Source: Fidelibacterota bacterium
GTDB taxonomy: Bacteria; Fidelibacterota; UBA2242
Length of the DNA: 20,076 nt
Direction: 5' to 3'
Assembly (NCBI GenBank): GCA_003645845.1
Contig: QNCV01000013.1
Coordinates: forward strand, 1-20,076
Positions within the stretch are counted from its first letter, which is position 1; each line of letters starts with the position of its first letter. A program made the translations under genes and the position numbers. A model generated the notes under the pieces. That model did no database searches and was not told the origin of the DNA. It saw only the letters and a program-made list of their open reading frames with translations. Shown piece by piece: positions 7,080 to 15,114 of the stretch.

Positions 7080-8345
7080 ATGAAGAAAATAATTTGTCTG
7101 TTTTTGGTGTTGAGCTTTTTATTATTCACTTGCGACACCGATCCCGTAAAGGTCGATATAAAAACAACCGACACGGGATATCAGCTCTATCGCGCCGGTA
7201 AACCCTATTACATCAAAGGTGCCGGTATCGAGGGCCATTATAAAGAACTGGTGGCTGCCGGCGGAAATTCCATTCGCATCTGGGGTGTTGATCAATGGGC
7301 GGAAGCATTTGCCATGGCTGAGAAATTCGATCTGACGGTTTGTGCCGGTATCTGGCTGGAGCAGGAGCGTCAGGGATTTGATTACAGCAATCCCGACACT
7401 GTAAAACAGCAATTCGAGCGATATAAACCTGCAATCTTAAAATATAAAGACCATCCGAAGCTCTTAATGTGGAATATCGGCAATGAGCTGGATCTCAATT
7501 ACACCAATCCGGCGGTCTGGGATGCGGTCGAAGAATTCGCCGCATATATCCACGAGGTTGATGGCAATCATCCTACGACAACTACCACCGCTTTCATTGA
7601 AAAAGAAGAAGTTGAGTACATAAAGGAAAAATGCCCCAGCATAGATCTGCTTTGCATAAATGCCTATGCGGGCTTGCCGGTAGTATCGCAGTTTTTAAAA
7701 GATTTCGGCTGGAACAAGGCTTATATACTGGGCGAATGGGGTACTTTCGGTCACTGGGAGGTGGCTAAAACCGGTTGGAATGAGCCGATTGAATTTACCA
7801 GCAAGGAAAAGGCAGAACTCTATTTTCAGGAGTATAAAGACTATATTCTGCCGGAGCCCAATTGTCTGGGCTCTTATGTATTCTTCTGGGGCTCCAAGCA
7901 GGAACGAACGCCGACCTGGTACGGCATGTTTTTACAAAATGGCGCCAAAACGCAGGCAGTTGATGTCATGCACAAACTCTGGAAAAATGAATGGCCGACC
8001 GACCGGGCGCCAATTCTAGATTCTTTGAGAATTGATGAAAAAAGCGCCCACGCCAGTATTATATTCAAACCGGAGACACAACACAGCGCTGAAGTCTGGG
8101 CTATTGACCCGGAAAACCAGGCACTGACAGTAAAGTGGCAGATATTGCACGAAACCACCGACAAACGCACCGGCGGCGATGAGGAGACCAGACCGCCGAA
8201 AGCCGAGTATAAAATCATTGAAAAAAGGGACAATCAATTATCCTTTCTGGCGCCGAAACAATCCGGAGCTTACCGGCTCTTTGTCTATGTCTATGATGAA
8301 ACAGGCAATGCTGCCCATGCAAATATTCCCTTTTTCGTAAAGTAA
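7080..8345 (+). CDS. TIM-barrel glycoside hydrolase lipoprotein, GH158-like endo-beta-1,3-glucanase candidate
   Basis: The 421-residue protein starts MKKIICLFLVLSFLLFTC, a lipoprotein signal with Cys18. Residues about 30-310 form a clan-A type TIM barrel. Glu136 in MWNIGNELDLN is the expected acid/base and Glu219 in YILGEWGTFGHW the expected nucleophile. Residues about 314-421 form an Ig/FnIII-like beta domain ending in FVYVYDETGNAAHANIPFF. Automatic annotation would probably call it GH2-TIM-barrel. From memory, the Bacteroides GH158 enzyme has the same two-domain plan and catalytic glutamates at nearly the same positions and spacing (83 residues). Together with the beta-1,3-glucan genes around it, that makes GH158 my preferred assignment, as inference. 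The alternative is another GH5/GH2-like branch. It lies 12 bases before the phosphorylase gene, so the two are surely cotranscribed. Its own start is an ATG preceded by a weak GGGA. Confidence 0.7.
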   Translation: MKKIICLFLVLSFLLFTCDTDPVKVDIKTTDTGYQLYRAGKPYYIKGAGIEGHYKELVAAGGNSIRIWGVDQWAEAFAMAEKFDLTVCAGIWLEQERQGFDYSNPDTVKQQFERYKPAILKYKDHPKLLMWNIGNELDLNYTNPAVWDAVEEFAAYIHEVDGNHPTTTTTAFIEKEEVEYIKEKCPSIDLLCINAYAGLPVVSQFLKDFGWNKAYILGEWGTFGHWEVAKTGWNEPIEFTSKEKAELYFQEYKDYILPEPNCLGSYVFFWGSKQERTPTWYGMFLQNGAKTQAVDVMHKLWKNEWPTDRAPILDSLRIDEKSAHASIIFKPETQHSAEVWAIDPENQALTVKWQILHETTDKRTGGDEETRPPKAEYKIIEKRDNQLSFLAPKQSGAYRLFVYVYDETGNAAHANIPFFVK

Positions 8346-8357
8346 GGATTGGTTTTT

Positions 8358-11300
8358 ATGTCAAAAATTTTTATCGGAAATAATCGATTGAACACCAGAA
8401 ATAAAAAAGTGACCGGTGAAATCATTACTATTAACGATGAACAGTATTATAAGATTTCCAATTACGATGAAATGCATCCCTTTTTTATCAGTGTGGTCAG
8501 TGAATCGGACCTCTGGATGTACATCTCCAGTAACGGCGCCCTGACAGCCGGCCGTAAAAACGCCGACAATGCACTCTTCCCCTACTATACCGATGACAGA
8601 ATCCATGATTCCCGTGATATCACCGGCAGCAAAACACTTTTTAAAATTACCAGAGAAAATAAAACATATCTCTGGGAACCCTTTTCGGCAAATTATCGTG
8701 GTATTTATCATTGCCGTCTCAATATTTATAAGAACCGGTTGGGCAACAAACTGATTTTTGAGGAAATCAATGACGACCTTGGCATCAGTTTTCAATATGC
8801 ATGGCTCAATGCCGACCCTTTCGGTTTTATAAAAAAATCACAAATCATTAATCACAATTCAGAAAACGTCTATGTGGAAATCCTGGATGGCATCCAGAAT
8901 CTCCTGCCTTCGGGGATCGACCGAAAATTTCAACTGGAATACAGCACGCTGGTGGACGGATATAAAAAAAACGAACTCCTGCCTGAAGCCAAACTGGGAC
9001 TTTATATGCTCAGCTCCGTTCCGGTGGATCGCGCCGAACCCAGTGAATCGTTGACAACCACAATCGCCTGGTCGGCAGGACTGAATCAAGCAACAGTATT
9101 GTTGTCATCGACTCAACTGAATGCCTTTCGACAGGGTAAAATATTAGTGCAAGAAACCGACGTCCGGGCGGAACGGGGCGCTTATTTTATCAATGCGCAG
9201 ATTGATTTACCGCCCAACCAGCCCGCGAGATGGTACACTGTCATTGATCTGAATAAAACCCAGACCGAGGTGGCGGAATTATCTCAATTTATTTTGACCA
9301 CAGAAGACATTGAAACCGCGTTGGAAAAATCCATCCAGGCCAGTTCCGAAGCCCTGCAACTCAAGATTGCCAGGGCCGATGGGATTCAATTGACTGATGA
9401 TAAACTGAATGTCTTTCGTCACAGCGCCAATACAATGTTCAATATTATGCGTGGCGGTCTATTTGATGATGGCTACCGAATTGACAAAAAGGATTTTCAG
9501 CAATTTTTATCGACAGCCAATAAAAGGGTGGCAGAAAAATATAAACCCGTTCTGAATAAATTGCCGGAAACAATCGGTTTTCAGGAACTTCTGACATCTG
9601 TTTCACAAAGCGATAAAATCTTCAACCGGCTTTGCAATGAGTACCTGCCATTGAGTTTCAGTCGTCGCCATGGCGATCCCAGCCGTCCATGGAACCGGTT
9701 TTCCATTGACATTAAGGACAAATCCGGCAATAAAAAACTTAATTACGAAGGTAACTGGCGGGATATATTCCAGAACTGGGAAGCCCTGGCGTTTTCCTTC
9801 CCTGAATATATCGAAAGCATGATCACAAAGTTTGTGAATGCTTCCACCGCCGATGGATACAATCCTTATCGCGTGGTTCGCAACGGTTTCGACTGGGAAG
9901 TCCTCGATCCCAATGATGCCTGGTCCTACATCGGCTATTGGGGCGATCACCAGATTATTTACTTACAAAAACTGCTGGAATTGTCCGATAAATATCACCC
10001 GGGGAAACTGCAACAGATGTTGGTAAAAGATATTTTTACCTACGCCAATGTTCCTTACAAAATCAAAACTTATGATGAGATTTATCGTGATCCCTATAAT
10101 ACCGTGGATTTTGACAGCGAGCTAAATAAAGCCATTGCAGAAAAGGTAGAAATAATGGGCGCCGATGCAAAATATGTCTTCGGACCCGACGGGAATATAT
10201 ACACTGTTACTCTTGCCGAAAAATTACTGGTGCCAGCGCTGGTAAAACTGTCCAACTTTGTTCCCGAAGCCGGTATCTGGATGAATACCCAGCGGCCGGA
10301 ATGGAACGACGCCAACAACGCACTGGTGGGCAACGGCACTTCGATGGTGACACTGTACTATGTAAGGCGCTATGTAAACTTTATAAAATCCCTCTTCGGA
10401 GATGTGACAGACGTCGAAATTTCAGATGAAGTTTACCGCTTATTATCGGATATAACTGAAACGTTTAATAAATTTCAACACCTGCTGTCAGGGAAAATAT
10501 CCGACAAGGACCGTAAAACAATCGTATACCAATTATCTCTATCCGGTACAAGACATCGCCAGTCAATCTATGGCAGGGGATTCAGTGGTAAGCACAGAGC
10601 AGTAAAATCAAACGAATTCACTGATTTTTTCAAGATCACTTTAAAATTCATCGACCATTCTATCCAAGCCAATGAGCGGGATGATCATCTTTTTCATGCC
10701 TATAACCTTATCTCATTGAAAAAAGATGAGATTTCAATTCGCTATCTTTACGAAATGCTGGAGGGTCAGGTAGCGGTTTTGAGCGCCGGTTATCTTGATA
10801 CCGGACAAACTTTGACATTGCTGAAGTCTCTGCGCAACAGTCGGTTGTACCGGAAAGATCAGAATAGTTATATGCTGTACCCGAATCGTCAATTAGCAAG
10901 GTTTACTGAAAAGAATGTAATTCCTGAAAACCTGATTAAGAAATCCTCTATCATCGCGCAATGGCTTACCCAAAAAGATACTGACATTGTCGAAATAGAC
11001 ATCCACGGTGATGTGCATTTTCACAGCAGTTTCCGGAATGCCCGCGTGCTGAAACAGGCGTTGATCGAAAAAAATATCGGTAACGATGTTCGCCGGGAAA
11101 TCCTCGATATTTACGAAGCGGTTTTTGACCACCAGTCTTTCACCGGCCGCTCGGGCACCTTTTATAAATACGAAGGCCTGGGCAGCATATACTGGCACAT
11201 GGTTTCCAAGCTGCTGCTGGCCGTACAGGAAAATTACTTCAAAGCCGTAAACAGCGGCGCTGACAGAGTGCAAATTGACGAATTAAAACAAATCTACTAC

Positions 11301-11786
11301 GACATCCGGAAAGGAATCGGCAGTCATAAAAGCCCGAAAGACTACGGCGCTTTTCCAACCGACCCCTATTCTCACACACCGGGTCACCGCGGCGTCCAGC
11401 AGCCGGGTATGACGGGACAGGTCAAGGAAGATCTGATTTCCCGGCTCGGTGAACTTGGGGTTTGCATAGAGGACGGATGCATCCGCTTTGCGCCAATATT
11501 ACTGAAAAAATCGGAATTCCTAAGATCAACACAGGAATTCACTTATTACAATGTCAGCGGTAAAAAAAATATCGTTAAACTAAACCCGGGGAGTCTTGCT
11601 TTCACCGTTGTTCAAGTCCCCGTAATTTACCACCTGTCGGATACAGATAAGGTTAAAATATTTTATACCGATAACAACGTAGAGACATTTCCGGGTCACC
11701 GTCTGGGGCCGGATGTATCAAAATCAATTTTTAAACGAAGTGATGATGTACTGAGAATCGAGGTTAGCATAAAAAATAGCGGATAG
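8358..11786 (+). CDS. Cytoplasmic glycoside phosphorylase, probable beta-1,3-glucan phosphorylase (GH149/GH161-like)
   Basis: Such enzymes split beta-1,3-gluco-oligosaccharides with phosphate to give glucose 1-phosphate. The 1142-residue protein has no signal peptide. Its N-terminal third looks like the beta-sandwich of GH94-type phosphorylases (LWMYISSNGALTAGRKNADNALFPYYTDD; a region of many short strands). The central part is an alpha-barrel with strongly patterned motifs: YEGNWRDIFQNWEAL, DGYNPYRVVRNGFDWE and SYIGYWGDHQIIYL. PEWNDANNALVGNG resembles the GH94 motif W-N-D-G-x-N, making Asp651 the likely general acid. Length over 1100 and the gene context suit GH149 or GH161, described as beta-1,3-glucan phosphorylases, better than the shorter GH94 enzymes. 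I cannot decide between the two by eye. The ATG at 8358 is chosen over an in-frame TTG at 8349 because AAGGA lies nine bases upstream of it. Confidence 0.75.
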   Translation: MSKIFIGNNRLNTRNKKVTGEIITINDEQYYKISNYDEMHPFFISVVSESDLWMYISSNGALTAGRKNADNALFPYYTDDRIHDSRDITGSKTLFKITRENKTYLWEPFSANYRGIYHCRLNIYKNRLGNKLIFEEINDDLGISFQYAWLNADPFGFIKKSQIINHNSENVYVEILDGIQNLLPSGIDRKFQLEYSTLVDGYKKNELLPEAKLGLYMLSSVPVDRAEPSESLTTTIAWSAGLNQATVLLSSTQLNAFRQGKILVQETDVRAERGAYFINAQIDLPPNQPARWYTVIDLNKTQTEVAELSQFILTTEDIETALEKSIQASSEALQLKIARADGIQLTDDKLNVFRHSANTMFNIMRGGLFDDGYRIDKKDFQQFLSTANKRVAEKYKPVLNKLPETIGFQELLTSVSQSDKIFNRLCNEYLPLSFSRRHGDPSRPWNRFSIDIKDKSGNKKLNYEGNWRDIFQNWEALAFSFPEYIESMITKFVNASTADGYNPYRVVRNGFDWEVLDPNDAWSYIGYWGDHQIIYLQKLLELSDKYHPGKLQQMLVKDIFTYANVPYKIKTYDEIYRDPYNTVDFDSELNKAIAEKVEIMGADAKYVFGPDGNIYTVTLAEKLLVPALVKLSNFVPEAGIWMNTQRPEWNDANNALVGNGTSMVTLYYVRRYVNFIKSLFGDVTDVEISDEVYRLLSDITETFNKFQHLLSGKISDKDRKTIVYQLSLSGTRHRQSIYGRGFSGKHRAVKSNEFTDFFKITLKFIDHSIQANERDDHLFHAYNLISLKKDEISIRYLYEMLEGQVAVLSAGYLDTGQTLTLLKSLRNSRLYRKDQNSYMLYPNRQLARFTEKNVIPENLIKKSSIIAQWLTQKDTDIVEIDIHGDVHFHSSFRNARVLKQALIEKNIGNDVRREILDIYEAVFDHQSFTGRSGTFYKYEGLGSIYWHMVSKLLLAVQENYFKAVNSGADRVQIDELKQIYYDIRKGIGSHKSPKDYGAFPTDPYSHTPGHRGVQQPGMTGQVKEDLISRLGELGVCIEDGCIRFAPILLKKSEFLRSTQEFTYYNVSGKKNIVKLNPGSLAFTVVQVPVIYHLSDTDKVKIFYTDNNVETFPGHRLGPDVSKSIFKRSDDVLRIEVSIKNSG

Positions 11787-11845
11787 ATCAACGTTAAAGG
11801 TTATTTAAAATCATTAAATTTCTCATTAAACAGTCGGGGGACATT

Positions 11846-13213
11846 ATGCAATCAAGATTGTTAATTTTGCTCATTATATTCCCGATCCTGGCGGCGAATT
11901 GTAACGGCAACCGGCCACTTGCCCGTCTCAAAATATCAGAACAGGTTATCGCCGATAATTACCTCGGTGATGATTATGTGAAAAATATTCAGACCAGAGT
12001 TGAGAATAATTATAGATTGGAAGACGGAAGGCTGCTGCTGGGCAATAAAACCATCCGGGCCGTATCCTACTCCGGTTATCGTAAAGAGACCCGCGGCAAA
12101 GGATTGCCCAATCAGGATGACTTCTGTCCCACTGTCGCAGAAATCAAGGAAGATATGAAAATTCTCAGCGCAATGGGCATAAAATTGATTCGCACTTATG
12201 ACACTCAGGAATATGCTCACGCTCCACGTGTTTTGGAAGCAATTCATCAACTGAAACAGGAAAACAGCGATTTTGAAATGTATGTCATGCTGGGCGCATG
12301 GATTCAGTGCAAAGGCGCCTATACCGATTCCGTTGATCATACCATTGAAGATGAAACATTCAACACCCGTGAAATGGATACGGCGATTGAACTGGCGGCA
12401 ACTTATCCGGAAATTGTTAAAATTATCGCTGTCGGTAATGAAGCCATGGTCACCTGGCAGGCCCATTGGGTAGATTCGAAAATCATTTTGAAATATGTGC
12501 GCTATGCGAAGGCGGCCAAAACGGAACCGGTAAACGGTTATCTGCTCCCTGAAAAGATCTTGCTGACCTCTTCCGACAATTTTGCTGTCTGGGGAGCTGA
12601 AGAACAATATCGCAAAGCAGCGTTAATAGAATTGATCAAGGAAATTGATTTTATTTCCCTGCATACTTATCCTTTTCATGACTCCCACTATAATCCGGGT
12701 TTTTGGCAAATTGCCAAAAAAGACAGTGCGATAACAAACGATCAGAAAGTAAACCAAAGTATGCAAAATGCCTTTATACATGCAGTAAATCAGTACAATC
12801 TGGTTAAAAACTACCTTCGGGATATCAATATCGTAAAGCCGATTCATATCGGTGAGACCGGCTGGGCAACCGTTGATGATGGTTTTTATTCAACCCCCGG
12901 CTCCGGCGCTACCGATGAAATAAAAATGGGAATGTATTATGATGCCATGCGCCAATGGACCGCTGCGAACAATATTTCCTGTTTTTATTTCGAGGCCTTT
13001 GATGAACCCTGGAAAGGCGGTGAGCTGGGCAGCGAATCCCATTTCGGGCTTTTTACCGTTGATGGTAAAGCCAAATATCCTCTCTGGAAAATGGTCGACG
13101 AGGGAACATTCAAAGGACTTAAGAGAGGTGGAAACAATATTGCGAAAACATATAATGGCAATTATGAACTGCTCAAAAAAGACATGCTGATTCCACCCTT
13201 GGCAGAGCAGTAA
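11846..13213 (+). CDS. GH17 beta-1,3-glucanase lipoprotein
   Basis: GH17 enzymes cut beta-1,3-glucans such as laminarin. The 455-residue protein begins MQSRLLILLIIFPILAANC, a lipoprotein-like signal with Cys19 (the Asn at -1 is unusual for a lipobox). The TIM barrel spans about 55-430. Diagnostic elements are AVSYSGYR near the start, IKLIRTYDT, the acid/base Glu199 in IAVGNEAMV, LHTYPFHDS, the nucleophile Glu337 in IHIGETGWAT, and FEAFDEPWKGG with ESHFGLF near the end. All are typical of bacterial GH17. It lies 59 bases after the phosphorylase gene and follows GGGGGA four bases before the ATG. It is the last gene of the rightward operon and converges with the GH16 gene 94 bases away. I see no hairpin with a T-run in that gap. 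Role: outer or periplasmic cutting of beta-1,3-glucan, supplying oligosaccharides to the transporter. Confidence 0.93.
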   Translation: MQSRLLILLIIFPILAANCNGNRPLARLKISEQVIADNYLGDDYVKNIQTRVENNYRLEDGRLLLGNKTIRAVSYSGYRKETRGKGLPNQDDFCPTVAEIKEDMKILSAMGIKLIRTYDTQEYAHAPRVLEAIHQLKQENSDFEMYVMLGAWIQCKGAYTDSVDHTIEDETFNTREMDTAIELAATYPEIVKIIAVGNEAMVTWQAHWVDSKIILKYVRYAKAAKTEPVNGYLLPEKILLTSSDNFAVWGAEEQYRKAALIELIKEIDFISLHTYPFHDSHYNPGFWQIAKKDSAITNDQKVNQSMQNAFIHAVNQYNLVKNYLRDINIVKPIHIGETGWATVDDGFYSTPGSGATDEIKMGMYYDAMRQWTAANNISCFYFEAFDEPWKGGELGSESHFGLFTVDGKAKYPLWKMVDEGTFKGLKRGGNNIAKTYNGNYELLKKDMLIPPLAEQ

Positions 13214-13307
13214 TTCGGTAAATTCAAATTAGTTTTAAATGACAAAAATGTAATGATGATTCACGAACATTCGGTGTATTATATATTGGCATCGATACCG
13301 GTTTAAG

Positions 13308-15113
13308 CTATTTCAACAAAATCATCTTCCGCGTATCGATCAACAACCCGTCCACCAGTAAACGGCAAAAATACAGCCCGCTCGCAAAATCAGTTGCATT
13401 CCATTGAGCGTTGTAATTCCCTGGCAATTTAGAATCCATGACAAGTTCGGTACATTTTCGTCCATTCATATCATAAATATCCAATTCCACAAACCCAGCT
13501 TCAGGCAAAAAATATTCGATTGTTGTTGCGGGATTGAAGGGATTCGGAAAATTCCGGGCGAGCCTGAATTGGCTTTCCATAAAGGGTTGTGAGTTCCCGA
13601 TGCCTGTTTCAATCGGACTAATCTTCAGACCATTTATCAGAGCATAGTCCTTATTATTCCCAAAATGAATGTCGAGAATCCCGTCTCTGACGCTCACTTC
13701 AGGAACATCTATTTCGTAGGCGCCATGAATCCCCGCAGAAGCATACAAATCCAGATTTCGGGTGATATAGTCGCCTTCTACATTGATTTCCATCAAACGT
13801 CGTCCGGATTCTGAAAAATAATTTTCAGCAAACATCAAAGTCACCTGATAATTTCCTTTCGGTAACCTTACCTGATATTTTACCAGATTTCGTTGCTCCG
13901 ATTGATAAACAATGTCATCGGTTGTATTGGCAATCGCCTGACCGGGAAAATGACCATCGACGCCGCCGATATGCCCGTAGTCACCGGAATTTGACCATTC
14001 CTGATCACCAAGCCAGTTATTAAATGCATCACCACCGATATTTATTTTTAGAGGATAATTCCAGACAGGCGGCATTTGAATCGGAATGGATTGACCCAGC
14101 AATGAATTAGCCGGTATTGCTAAATCCTTGATACCCAGAACGACCAAATTGTAGTTAAGTGATTCATCAATACCAGCCACGACCAATTTTACATGGCGAC
14201 GGTTTGACTGCTGAATCGCCTTTTCGATCGTTACCCCGGAAATAACGTAATTACCAACCTTCTCGGCACTTTCCTGTGTTATCTCTTCGGAAAATGCCAC
14301 CAGGACAGTATCATCCTCATAACGGGCGTATTCCATAAAGGGTTTGACTTTATCAGTATACCCGATATTCGTTGCGTCCGTAAGGCATAATATCATTTTT
14401 CCATCACTGAAAACACAATTTTCAGGAATAAAATCGCTGTTATTACCATTCCAGGTATGTGTGGCTTTTGCCCATCGATTTGTATCCCAGGAATCAAAGT
14501 CATCCCGCCACTGAAACGTAAAATTATTCCCGGTGCCAACATTTCCCGAACCGGGAGTATAGGACGCATAACTGACCCAATCATAATAGGCAAAAAAGGG
14601 TAACTGATTAACGTTCAGATCCCCAACCCAATCCGAATAAGCCGGCGGCCAGATATTCATCATGATCTTTTGATCGCGGTTGAGAGCAGTAATATGATCT
14701 CCGGTTTGGCGGTGAGCCTCCTCACCATCAACAAACCAGGCCACATAGTCTGGTGTCCATTCAATTGCATAGGTGTGGAAACCGGCCGTCGGGTCAAAAT
14801 CAACCCATTGGTGATGTTCATGATTTGCCTGCCCCGGAGTAATGGGATTGAACTGAATATCATCAGTATAGCGACCCAACATTTCGATATCCAGCTCATT
14901 CCATTCATTAATTCCCTGACTGCCCAACTCATGATAAGTAAAAAACGTCGATGTCTGACCGGCGCCATAGGAAGCTTTGTAATTCACCTCAAAACGACCG
15001 TACGTATAACTTGCTTTTGTTCGATATTCGGCGCCTTTATAATTTTTCGTAAAAATCAGCCCTGTCATAAAAATTAATACCAATATCAAACGAAAACACT
15101 TGATACGATTCAT
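13308..15113 (-). CDS. Secreted GH16 lichenase-like enzyme in circularly permuted order, with malectin-like domain and T9SS tail
   Basis: A 601-residue secreted beta-glucanase. After a signal peptide (about 1-22) the GH16 domain starts at once in its middle: YKGAEYRTKASYTYGRFEV, then INEWNELDIEMLGRY with Glu73, Asp75 and Glu77 (lichenase-type ExDxE), HTYAIEWTPDYVAWFVDG, and DWVSYASYTPG ending near 187. Only then, at about 199-245, comes the block that normally begins the fold (FQWRDDFDSWDTNRW ... SDGKMILCLT). This is the order of the naturally permuted Fibrobacter lichenase. Following are an SbsA-like Ig domain (about 255-348), a malectin-like carbohydrate-binding domain (about 354-500), and a T9SS/FlgD-like sorting tail (about 515-601) with FPNPFNPATTIEYFLPEAG. 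The ATG lies one base after the parvulin gene's stop. Likely substrate is mixed-linkage or lichenan-type glucan, by homology. Family call secure; permutation read directly. Confidence 0.93.
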   Translation of the reverse strand: MNRIKCFRLILVLIFMTGLIFTKNYKGAEYRTKASYTYGRFEVNYKASYGAGQTSTFFTYHELGSQGINEWNELDIEMLGRYTDDIQFNPITPGQANHEHHQWVDFDPTAGFHTYAIEWTPDYVAWFVDGEEAHRQTGDHITALNRDQKIMMNIWPPAYSDWVGDLNVNQLPFFAYYDWVSYASYTPGSGNVGTGNNFTFQWRDDFDSWDTNRWAKATHTWNGNNSDFIPENCVFSDGKMILCLTDATNIGYTDKVKPFMEYARYEDDTVLVAFSEEITQESAEKVGNYVISGVTIEKAIQQSNRRHVKLVVAGIDESLNYNLVVLGIKDLAIPANSLLGQSIPIQMPPVWNYPLKINIGGDAFNNWLGDQEWSNSGDYGHIGGVDGHFPGQAIANTTDDIVYQSEQRNLVKYQVRLPKGNYQVTLMFAENYFSESGRRLMEINVEGDYITRNLDLYASAGIHGAYEIDVPEVSVRDGILDIHFGNNKDYALINGLKISPIETGIGNSQPFMESQFRLARNFPNPFNPATTIEYFLPEAGFVELDIYDMNGRKCTELVMDSKLPGNYNAQWNATDFASGLYFCRLLVDGLLIDTRKMILLK

Positions 15114-15114
15114 A

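Noticed and set aside
11801..11820. AT-rich inverted repeat ATTTAA-AATCA-TTAAAT before the GH17 gene
   Set aside because: Six-base arms of only A and T in an AT-rich gap are expected by chance.
11936..12607. 223-codon antisense open frame inside the GH17 gene
   Set aside because: The plus-strand GH17 protein carries both catalytic glutamates in this region, so the antisense frame is a by-product of codon bias.
13214..13307. Possible shared terminator between the convergent GH17 and GH16 genes
   Set aside because: Only very short symmetric pieces (for example CGAA-CA-TTCG) and no T-run after a stable stem, so no terminator is claimed.
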